Shown: positions 1 through 5,687 of the stretch, piece after piece
Numbering within the stretch: position 1 is the stretch's first letter
Layout of the letters: every line of letters starts with the position of its first letter
Assembly (NCBI GenBank): GCA_937920335.1
Contig: CALGUT010000492.1
Span: 1-5,687, forward strand
Direction: 5' to 3'
DNA length: 5,687 nt
From: an uncultured Opitutales bacterium
GTDB taxonomy: Bacteria > Verrucomicrobiota > Verrucomicrobiia > Opitutales > UBA2995
Program-made: the position numbers and the translations under genes
Notes under the pieces: model-generated
The model's database searches: none
What the model was told of the DNA's origin: nothing
The model's input: only the letters and a program-made list of their open reading frames with translations

Positions 1-26
1 CGTTCGAAATTCCTACATCTAGGATT

Positions 27-1046
27 ATGTGTAGTGTGAACCTAACAGGTCTGGGTGTTCTCTTTTGGCTGTTGATTGTCTCATTCGGGCTAGGTTCGAT
101 GCAGGCAAAAGATGCTCATGAACTCAATCGATTGCTAGGGACGGGTGTGAATCTGGGAAATGCTCTAGACGCACCGAGTGAAGGCGATTGGGGGGTTGTT
201 TTGGAGGAGCGTTATTTCGAGCTGGTAAAGCAGGTGGGCTTCGATTCCGTTCGAATTCCCGTTCGGTGGTCGAATCACGCGAAGGATTCTCAGCCGTATA
301 CGATTCTGGAATCCTTCTTTCAGCGAGTAGAGTGGGCGATAGATCAGGCCCTAAAGAACGATTTGGCGGCTGTAGTAAACGTCCATCATTATAGTGAGTT
401 GTTTGAGTCGCCCGCTCAGCATACAGAGCGATTTCTTGAGCTGTGGAAACAGATCGCGGTCCGATTTAAGAACCTCCCTGAATCCGTATTCTTTGAGGTG
501 CTCAACGAGCCAAATACGAATCTGAAAACGGATGAGTGGAATTCGCTCATCCCTCAAGCGCTTGCCGTCATCCGTGAATCGAACCCGCACAGAATCGTTA
601 TACTGGGGTCTCCGAATTGGAACAATGTTGACTGGCTGCCTCAGTTAAAACTTCCGGAAGACGATCGCCGCCTGATCGTGACATTTCATTATTACTCACC
701 TCATCAGTTCACGCACCAGAGTACTCCTTGGTCTGAGCCCAGGTTTAGAGACCTGTCGGGTATCAAATGGCTGGGCACCGATCGGGAAAAAGCGGCGGTA
801 AGGAAGGACTTTTCCATAGCCGTGGATTACGCCAAACAACACGATCGTCCTTTGTTTATGGGAGAGTATGGTGTCTACGAAGCGGTGGACATGGAATCGA
901 GAATTCGATGGACGTCTTTTGTGTCTGATGAAGCGAGACGACTGGGAATGAGCACTAGCTATTGGGAGTTTTGTGCAAGTTTTGGGCTTTATGATCTGAA
1001 GGCGAATACTTGGCGCGAGGGGTTACTCGAAGCGGTCCTGCCGTAG
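27..1046 (+). CDS. Exported GH5 endo-beta-glycanase (Cel5A-like, GH5_25 type)
   Basis: Predicted retaining endo-hydrolase of beta-1,4-linked glucan and possibly mannan, 339 residues. Residues 1-27 are leader-like, with a hydrophobic stretch at about 8-23, so export is likely. The rest is one GH5 TIM barrel: VNLGNALDAP (41-50), VRIP with Arg76, NVHHY with His120/His121, LNEP with the acid/base Glu161, FHYY with His221/Tyr223, MGEYG with the nucleophile Glu280, and the aromatic platform Trp313 in SYWEF. From memory of T. maritima Cel5A the resemblance is strong along the whole length, including the His-x4-Trp pair (His230, Trp235) tied there to dual glucan/mannan use. No carbohydrate-binding module is attached. 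The start is not certain: the frame is open upstream to the window edge, the leader before the hydrophobic core has no Lys or Arg, and AGGA lies only 2 bases before the ATG. The gene converges on the GH67 gene. Family call is firm; substrate is inferred. Confidence 0.9.
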   Translation: MCSVNLTGLGVLFWLLIVSFGLGSMQAKDAHELNRLLGTGVNLGNALDAPSEGDWGVVLEERYFELVKQVGFDSVRIPVRWSNHAKDSQPYTILESFFQRVEWAIDQALKNDLAAVVNVHHYSELFESPAQHTERFLELWKQIAVRFKNLPESVFFEVLNEPNTNLKTDEWNSLIPQALAVIRESNPHRIVILGSPNWNNVDWLPQLKLPEDDRRLIVTFHYYSPHQFTHQSTPWSEPRFRDLSGIKWLGTDREKAAVRKDFSIAVDYAKQHDRPLFMGEYGVYEAVDMESRIRWTSFVSDEARRLGMSTSYWEFCASFGLYDLKANTWREGLLEAVLP

Positions 1047-1053
1047 TGGTTAG

Positions 1054-1070
1054 AGCGAAGTTATTTCGCT
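1054..1070. terminator. Hairpin between convergent genes, possible bidirectional terminator
   Basis: A perfect 6-base inverted repeat, AGCGAA / TTCGCT, encloses a 5-base loop. It starts 8 bases after the GH5 stop and lies about 28 bases after the GH67 stop on the other strand, where a shared terminator would be expected. Neither strand has a run of T after the stem, so it is not a textbook intrinsic terminator. A competing pairing, TAGAGC (1051-1056) with GCTCTA (1086-1091), overlaps its left arm. Confidence 0.4.
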
Positions 1071-1098
1071 GGCTTCTGAATTCTGGCTCTATCAGTGC

Positions 1099-3270
1099 TT
1101 ACCATTGTTCCGCAGGATCGCCAGGGACATGGTGAAGCTTGAAGTTCATGTAATACTCCAAGTTGCGAGCGGGTTTTTCGACACCATTCGGAATCGGTCG
1201 TTTACTGAATGTCTGGAAATAGCTGAGACATGCATCTTTCCAGAAAATGGCATCCTGGTGTTGACGCTTCAAAAGTGCCGTTATCCTGGCATGCCGTTGA
1301 TGGTCTACTTTCGTTCTCAATCTCTCCCATTGTTTCTCCCACTTAGCGACTTCGTTGACTCCCCGTTGGTAGCGTAGGCAGAGCTCATCCCAGAGAGAAT
1401 TACCCGATGGCATGGTGAACTCCCATGAGATATGGTGAAACCAAAGAAGATATTCTTCCTCAATCTGTTGAGGGTCACCCCATTTCTTAACCACTTCATG
1501 AGAGTATTGTTCCAAGGCGTTCGAACCGCTTTGGGTCCTATCAAAACCTATGCCGACTTCATCGGCCTGATGGTAATAGGTGGAGGTCCAATCGGGTCGT
1601 CCTTGATCGTGCCAAGGACCCGGTCCATAGTGATGGCCTGCTGCCATGATGTGGTGTAGGCCCAACGGCATCGAATAGTCGACGACGGCTGGGTGTGAGC
1701 TCAGGAGTAGATCTTTTACGGATTCCACGAATTCGGGATCATTGTTGAAAGTCATTCTAGTCCACTCTTCGGCGATAGATTCAGATCTAATCTCGTGGTC
1801 CCAGGCAAGGCGACCAAAGGCATACCAGTTTGCGGCTGCCATCGGATGTCCCGTCCAGTTTCTTTCGTTACCTACGTTGGATACACCCGCTATAGCGCTG
1901 TGTTTATAAGCAAATAGGCTGCCATCAATTACTCTCCCCACGGTGGATCCAGTTCCGCTGACAAAGGTATCAGCGTTGAGAGTTTCCTTCCACATGGGTG
2001 CCAGATATGCCAGGTGAACGTCACCACCCATATACTCCTGGGTAATTTGTAATTCGAGGGCTTGAGGAGTATGAGGGGTTGCCCCGAATAGGGGGTGAAA
2101 TGGTTCCCGTGGCATGAAATCGATAGCACCGTTCTTGATCTGAAGGAGCACATTCGGAAGAAACTGCCCATCAAGTTGTGTAAACTCTGTATAGGCTTGT
2201 TTATGACGGTCTTCCTTTACCTCGAAGTCGTATACAAATGCCCGCCACATGACAATTCCTCCGTGAGGTTCAAGGGCTCTCGCCAACATATTGGCTCCAT
2301 CTGCATGGTTGCGTCCATAATTCTGCGGTCCCGGTTGGCCTTCGGAATTCGCTTTTACAAGAAAACCTCCGAAGTCAGGTATGTATGAGTATATTTCATT
2401 AGCCTTCTCGTTCCACCAGGCCTGGACTTGAGGGTCCAGAGGATCGGCAGTTCTCAATCCACCAATTTCGATGGGTGCACTGAATCGGGCGGTCAGGTAA
2501 ACACGTATCCCATAGGACCGAAATGTGTCGGCCAATGCGGCGACTTTTTCAAGAAACTGTGGTTGGAGAACCGTGGCGTTTGCATTGACGTTCGTTAGGA
2601 CAGTTCCATTGATACCGATGGATGCGCATGCGCGCGCGTAGTCTGTGTAATGGGGTTCAATATAGTAGGGCAGGTCGAACCAGTTCCAAATTGAGGAGCC
2701 GGCCATGGTTCGCTCTACCGTTTGGGTGAGGTTGTCCCAATGGTTTAAAAGGCGATTGCTGATTTTTGGGGAACTTGACAGGTTCATGCCCTCGATTGGG
2801 CGGTGCATTTGCAAGTGTCTCAGGAAAACAAATACGCCATATAGGACTCCCTTGTTTGTGTTTCCGGTAATGATGATCTTGCGTTCAGGGTCTTCTTGGA
2901 TCTCCTTGACCAAGTATCCCTCGTTGCCAAGATCCCGGAGCTCATTTTCGAGATTCGAGCGAGTCTTGTTAGTTATGTTTTGTTGTATTCCTAACCATAT
3001 CGAGGGCGCTTCAGATCCAGCCCTATCACCTATTAAGCCATCCAGGCCCATTCTCAATTCTTCAACTGCGCTGGTTAGTTGTGGACTGCGCTCTGAAAGA
3101 TCGCATTCGATATCTCCCAAGACTTTTAGATAAGACGCGCGTATGTTTGCATCAGTAATCGGCTCATAGCGAAGCCACAAACGATAGCCATCTTCGGCTT
3201 GAATATACTCCGATAAAGGATACAGTAGAACGGTCAGGGCTACTAATCGGATAAGTATTACTGATCTCAT
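1099..3270 (-). CDS. Exported GH67 alpha-glucuronidase
   Basis: Releases D-glucuronic or 4-O-methyl-D-glucuronic acid, alpha-1,2-linked to the non-reducing terminal xylose of xylo-oligosaccharides (inverting mechanism). The protein has 723 residues, normal for an exported family member. Residues 1-25 form a signal peptide (Arg2 and Arg8, hydrophobic core, likely cut after IQA at 25). Next come an N-terminal alpha/beta domain (about 26-170), the TIM barrel (about 170-490) and a helical C-terminal domain. Family landmarks are LLNHWDN (174-180), TVLTNVNANA (223-232), GFLVKANSEGQPGP (302-315), NGAIDFMPREP (380-390) and the WTGHP segment (472-476). By comparison with Cellvibrio Glc67A, Glu310 is the general acid, and Asp384 and Glu412 are the base pair; the spacing matches (74 and 28 residues, against 73 and 28). 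It is second in a probable operon, 30 bases after the GH51 gene. No Shine-Dalgarno is visible; the ATG is chosen because the signal peptide starts there. The usual symbol aguA is not assigned, since only the family is shown. Confidence 0.96.
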   Translation of the reverse strand: MRSVILIRLVALTVLLYPLSEYIQAEDGYRLWLRYEPITDANIRASYLKVLGDIECDLSERSPQLTSAVEELRMGLDGLIGDRAGSEAPSIWLGIQQNITNKTRSNLENELRDLGNEGYLVKEIQEDPERKIIITGNTNKGVLYGVFVFLRHLQMHRPIEGMNLSSSPKISNRLLNHWDNLTQTVERTMAGSSIWNWFDLPYYIEPHYTDYARACASIGINGTVLTNVNANATVLQPQFLEKVAALADTFRSYGIRVYLTARFSAPIEIGGLRTADPLDPQVQAWWNEKANEIYSYIPDFGGFLVKANSEGQPGPQNYGRNHADGANMLARALEPHGGIVMWRAFVYDFEVKEDRHKQAYTEFTQLDGQFLPNVLLQIKNGAIDFMPREPFHPLFGATPHTPQALELQITQEYMGGDVHLAYLAPMWKETLNADTFVSGTGSTVGRVIDGSLFAYKHSAIAGVSNVGNERNWTGHPMAAANWYAFGRLAWDHEIRSESIAEEWTRMTFNNDPEFVESVKDLLLSSHPAVVDYSMPLGLHHIMAAGHHYGPGPWHDQGRPDWTSTYYHQADEVGIGFDRTQSGSNALEQYSHEVVKKWGDPQQIEEEYLLWFHHISWEFTMPSGNSLWDELCLRYQRGVNEVAKWEKQWERLRTKVDHQRHARITALLKRQHQDAIFWKDACLSYFQTFSKRPIPNGVEKPARNLEYYMNFKLHHVPGDPAEQW

Positions 3271-3275
3271 ATTAG

Positions 3276-3290
3276 TTGAATTTATTTCAA
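3276..3290. repeat. Small AT-rich inverted repeat in the GH51-GH67 spacer
   Basis: TTGAA and TTCAA, 5 bases each, flank a 5-base TTTAT loop within the 30-base gap between the GH51 stop and the GH67 start. It sits 5 bases before the GH67 ATG, where a ribosome binding site would be. It is weak and AU-rich, so it may be chance. It could slightly modulate GH67 translation or protect a processed transcript end. Confidence 0.25.
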
Positions 3291-3300
3291 TGCGTGTAGG

Positions 3301-5265
3301 TTATTTGAAACCAACAACGAATAGACTGCTCGTTAGCGCGGGTACAGCTAAGCCATGGCTCAAATCGACGTTTTGAACGGTTGTCATGTCGACCTCGCGA
3401 GGAAATCCTGGTCGGTTGTGGGAGCCACGTTCTCGTCCACTAACTGAATGCGAAGTCCCTTCTGTATTTAGGATGCCCCCAATGAGTTCGAGGTTTACAA
3501 GGATTGATTCATCGGTGGGGTTTACGACACCGATGGTTACTGATTTGCGATCTTCAGTCAGCGCTATGCTTAGGTCGTAAGGTTCATGATTTGCGACAAT
3601 ATTGAGCGGTATGTTGCCGAAGTATGTGCGGTACATTTTCAGGATTAAACCCGTGGTGGCAAATTCAGCGGCTGTCTTTGAAGTCTTAATACAACCGATG
3701 ACATTTACCGTTTGCGCGTAATTAGCCATGGCGATTATGTCGCTGTTTCGAAAGTATTCATGTAAACCGGCTGCTACTCCGAGAGCATCTGCGAGATCAT
3801 AGATGCATCCCAACTCTCCGTAAACATAGTCTCGGTGCCAGTAATTCCATTCGTCCATTGCGATAGGTACTATTCGTCCGTTTAGGTTCGGAATAGACGG
3901 TTGTAGTCTTCGGTGTTGATCGACGATATTCCGGATACTAGTTTTCAATAGCTGAACGTGTTCGATCGTTTCAAGCTTACCGGAATCATCCCAAGGAACT
4001 CGGCCACTGTAGAAGTGTTCTGAAATCCAATCCATATATGGTGCGCTGGATTCCAGCATACCCCGAGTCCAACCTCGGTTGGCCGCCGCTGCGGTTGGGT
4101 CGTGTTCCTGGTTGATGCCGCCGATAGCACCTACGCCAATCAAAGTTATGGAATCATCCACCTCCCGCATTGCACGAGCCGTTCGGTTGTGCTTTTCGGT
4201 GTAGTGGTGCAGCTGCATGTAGCCGAGCTGCCACGTGCCAAACATTTCGTTTCCTACACACCAGTATTGAATCTCGTAGGGTTGAGTGTGTCCGTTAACT
4301 GCTCTTAGCCTTCCCCCTCGAGTATCAGAATCTCCGTTGCAATAGGCTACCCACTCTGCAGCCGAATGGGGATCTCCAAAACCTGTGTTCACGGCAATGG
4401 CAGGTTCTGTATTGATTTCTCTACAAAAGTCTAAGAACTCATCGGTGCCAAAGTCGTTATGCTCTACACCGCTCCACGCCGGGTTTTTTCGAGGGGGTCG
4501 TCGATCCCGGTTCCCGATGCCGTCGCGCCACTCATACCCACTAACAAAATTTCCGCCTGGCCAGCGATAGATGGGAGCGTTCAATTCTTTAAGAAGGGCG
4601 ATGGTATCACGTCGCATTCCTCTTATATTATCCGAAGGCATCAATGACACTGTACCGATCAAAGCTTCTCCTTTAATGACCCTAATCTCAAAATCAGCGT
4701 CGTTACTACCGGGGGCGGCTGAGAATTCAAAATTCAATAGTTGGTAGTCCTCGGAATTCACCTGAAAGGAAATGGATTCCCTTTCTTCGTGAGTTCCCAA
4801 ACTTACTTCGACGTGAGATCCATTTGATTTTATCCACAGATAGCCGGTGTAGGTTTTCCCGGCCACGATCGCTAGATCGTTTTGACGAATACCACAATCC
4901 TCCCTCAGAGCTGGAGTATGATCGCCGACAAACGAATCTTCCTCGACCATACTAACTCCCTCGCTGTCACCCAATATTTCCCAAGGTGAATTTATAATAG
5001 TAGGGTATTCGCCAATCTTGCCTTCGCCGTAGGGGTTATAGGTAGTGGTGATCGGATGATAGAACTTTCGATCTTCGAGCATTTCAGCCCATATTCCACC
5101 GTAAATACATCGACCTAAGTGTTCAATGAATTGTCCGTAAACGAATGGATTGATCGGTGCGCCCGTTTGTTGGGTATCTACGGTAACTGTAACTGTTCTT
5201 CCTGGACTGACCGTAGAGGCAGATAAAACAAACAGAAATAAGGATATCGTTTTTTTGATAGTCAT
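3301..5265 (-). CDS. Exported GH51 alpha-L-arabinofuranosidase
   Basis: Retaining enzyme that removes terminal alpha-L-arabinofuranosyl groups from arabinoxylan or arabinan. The start chosen is the ATG at 5265, giving 654 residues: it begins a classic signal peptide (MTIKK, then a hydrophobic core to about residue 15). The longer reading starts at TTG 5313, adds 16 polar residues and would bury that signal. From the ATG, the order is: N-terminal barrel strand with FVYGQFIEHLG (41-51, Glu48), an inserted beta-rich region resembling a CBM4_9-type module (about 93-197), RWPGGNF (Arg234, Asn239), VGNEMFG with Asn339 and acid/base Glu340, SEHFY (His417, Tyr419), MDEWNYW with nucleophile Glu472, AQTVN (Gln518), then a C-terminal beta-sandwich (about 554-654). 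Every active-site position I recall from Geobacillus AbfA is present. It is first in a probable operon with GH67, facing the TRAP gene. Many bacterial GH51 enzymes are cytoplasmic, so the leader is notable. Confidence 0.95.
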   Translation of the reverse strand: MTIKKTISLFLFVLSASTVSPGRTVTVTVDTQQTGAPINPFVYGQFIEHLGRCIYGGIWAEMLEDRKFYHPITTTYNPYGEGKIGEYPTIINSPWEILGDSEGVSMVEEDSFVGDHTPALREDCGIRQNDLAIVAGKTYTGYLWIKSNGSHVEVSLGTHEERESISFQVNSEDYQLLNFEFSAAPGSNDADFEIRVIKGEALIGTVSLMPSDNIRGMRRDTIALLKELNAPIYRWPGGNFVSGYEWRDGIGNRDRRPPRKNPAWSGVEHNDFGTDEFLDFCREINTEPAIAVNTGFGDPHSAAEWVAYCNGDSDTRGGRLRAVNGHTQPYEIQYWCVGNEMFGTWQLGYMQLHHYTEKHNRTARAMREVDDSITLIGVGAIGGINQEHDPTAAAANRGWTRGMLESSAPYMDWISEHFYSGRVPWDDSGKLETIEHVQLLKTSIRNIVDQHRRLQPSIPNLNGRIVPIAMDEWNYWHRDYVYGELGCIYDLADALGVAAGLHEYFRNSDIIAMANYAQTVNVIGCIKTSKTAAEFATTGLILKMYRTYFGNIPLNIVANHEPYDLSIALTEDRKSVTIGVVNPTDESILVNLELIGGILNTEGTSHSVSGRERGSHNRPGFPREVDMTTVQNVDLSHGLAVPALTSSLFVVGFK

Positions 5266-5346
5266 CTTTTTGAAATCGAAAAGATTGGTTTCGTTTAGGT
5301 TAATCTCATCCAAGATGATACAATGAACCCGTTGGATTGGCTATTA

Positions 5347-5371
5347 GAATATGAGTTTGAATATTGAGTTT
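5347..5371. repeat. Tandem 12/13-base direct repeat
   Basis: GAATATGAGTTT (5347-5358) is followed at once by GAATATTGAGTTT (5359-5371), the same word with one extra T. It lies about 82 bases upstream of the GH51 ATG, suitable for an activator or repressor site of the GH51-GH67 operon. ATGAGT inside the first copy also pairs with ACTCAT at 5377-5382. The repeat is seen directly; a regulatory role is inferred. Confidence 0.5.
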
Positions 5372-5402
5372 TCTTCACTCATTTGGTCCCGAGACAGAGT
5401 TC

Positions 5403-5444
5403 CAGGATATAAATTGGGAGGGATTCCCTGAGTTATCGATCCTG
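5403..5444. promoter_or_regulatory. Nested inverted repeat, candidate operator or leader hairpin
   Basis: Three nearly coaxial inverted repeats are stacked: CAGGAT (5403-5408) with ATCCTG (5439-5444), ATAA (5409-5412) with TTAT (5433-5436), and the inner 11-base palindrome AGGGATTCCCT (5419-5429). The best -10 candidate for the TRAP gene (TATAAA, 5408-5413) lies in the left arm. It could therefore be an operator covering the promoter or, if transcription starts upstream, a stem-loop in the TRAP leader. The symmetry is visible; the function is inferred. Confidence 0.4.
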
Positions 5445-5500
5445 AATAAATAAATAGTCTTCGACAGCAACCCGTGTAACTTTCACATTTAGACCAATTC

Positions 5501-5687
5501 ATGGATAAAAAATCAGCTTCCTTTCTCGCGTTAGGCCTTGTTATCGGGGCGGTGATTACCGCATTCGTTTTCTCACTAATTATGGGGGCTTCGGGTGCGA
5601 GCGGAGGTCCGGATAAAGTGGTGCTCAAACTGGCCCACGTGCTGCCTGCCTCAGCACCGACTCATAGAGCGATGGTGTTTATGGCCG
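5501..5687 (+). CDS. TRAP transporter solute-binding protein, DctP family (5' part only)
   Basis: The first 62 codons of a gene cut by the right window edge. Residues 1-5 are polar and basic (MDKKS), 6-30 form a long hydrophobic helix, and 31-37 are a Gly/Ser/Ala linker. The segment VVLKLAHVLPASAPTHRAMV (40-59) is the typical first beta strand and helix of mature DctP proteins. Such proteins capture organic acids outside the inner membrane and hand them to the DctQ/DctM sodium-coupled permease, whose genes would be expected downstream. Next to an alpha-glucuronidase, a uronic acid is the likely ligand, but ligand-binding residues lie outside the window. No lipobox cysteine is present; the helix is long for a cleaved signal and could stay as an anchor. 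No Shine-Dalgarno is visible; the ATG is set by the leader. Divergent from the GH51-GH67 operon. Confidence 0.85.
   Translation, partial: MDKKSASFLALGLVIGAVITAFVFSLIMGASGASGGPDKVVLKLAHVLPASAPTHRAMVFMA

Larger units (their letters stand above)
5266..5500. promoter_or_regulatory. Divergent control region between GH51-GH67 operon and TRAP gene
   Basis: This 235-base stretch separates divergent starts and must hold both promoters unless the genes are read from elsewhere. It is AT-rich. On the minus strand TATCAT (5315-5320) is a fair -10 candidate for the GH51 operon, about 50 bases before its ATG, but no good -35 accompanies it. On the plus strand TATAAA (5408-5413) is a -10 candidate for the TRAP gene, with only a poor TTGGTC (5383-5388) 19 bases upstream. 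Two repeat structures, listed separately, lie between these candidates and are possible operators. No RNA gene or further coding region is supported here. Confidence 0.6.

Noticed and set aside
1..22. Possible 3' end of an upstream gene (frame 2 stops at TAG 20-22, 4 bases before the GH5 ATG)
   Set aside because: Only six sense codons are visible and frame 1 is also open to position 39, so no frame can be chosen.
93..740. Frameshift or damage in the hydrolase genes
   Set aside because: All three hydrolases keep full length and all expected catalytic residues, so there is no sign of decay.
2622..2640. 19-base perfect purine-pyrimidine alternation (CG-rich, Z-DNA-prone)
   Set aside because: It encodes the conserved-looking YARACA segment of GH67 (Tyr211-Ala216), and codon choice for Ala and Arg explains it. 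No independent sign of function.
2705..3133. 142-codon plus-strand open frame
   Set aside because: It lies wholly antisense to the conserved GH67 N-terminal domain, and its translation is rich in Arg and Ser with no recognisable domain. It is a shadow of the real gene.
5344..5628. 94-codon minus-strand open frame covering the divergent region
   Set aside because: It overlaps, antisense, the start of the TRAP gene, which has clear DctP family residues. Its own translation shows no family features.
1..5687. CRISPR arrays, insertion sequences, tRNA or rRNA genes
   Set aside because: I saw no regularly spaced repeats, transposase-like frames, tRNA-like cloverleaf or rRNA segments. Nearly all of the sequence is explained by four protein genes.

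Overview
The window looks like part of a bacterial hemicellulose (glucuronoarabinoxylan) utilisation locus. It holds three complete glycoside hydrolase genes and the start of a transporter gene. All three hydrolases begin with export-type leaders. No gene has a well-placed strong Shine-Dalgarno sequence. Exported GH67 and GH51 enzymes beside a TRAP-type transporter suggest a Gram-negative (diderm) polysaccharide degrader. A marine Verrucomicrobiota- or Planctomycetota-like organism would fit, but this is a low-confidence inference from gene content, not from a marker gene.

Layout: (1) 27-1046, + strand, a GH5 endo-glycanase that closely resembles Thermotoga maritima Cel5A (subfamily GH5_25 type). 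(2) 1047-1098, a short convergent intergenic gap with a hairpin that could end transcription from both sides. (3) 1099-3270, - strand, a GH67 alpha-glucuronidase. (4) 3271-3300, a 30-base spacer. (5) 3301-5265, - strand, a GH51 alpha-L-arabinofuranosidase with an inserted carbohydrate-binding-like region. It is upstream of GH67 and probably co-transcribed with it. (6) 5266-5500, a 235-base divergent control region containing a tandem repeat and a nested inverted repeat. (7) 5501-5687, + strand, the first 62 codons of a DctP-type TRAP solute-binding protein, cut by the window edge.

Working model (inference): the GH5 enzyme cuts a beta-linked backbone (glucan, mannan or mixed). GH51 removes arabinose side chains. 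GH67 removes (4-O-methyl)glucuronic acid from xylo-oligosaccharides outside the cytoplasm. The divergent TRAP system would import the released uronic acid. The GH51-GH67 operon and the transporter gene share one divergent control region, so a single regulator may set both. No wholly new system is evident. The most interesting points are the exported-GH67/TRAP pairing, the structured divergent region and the unusual leader of the TRAP binding protein.
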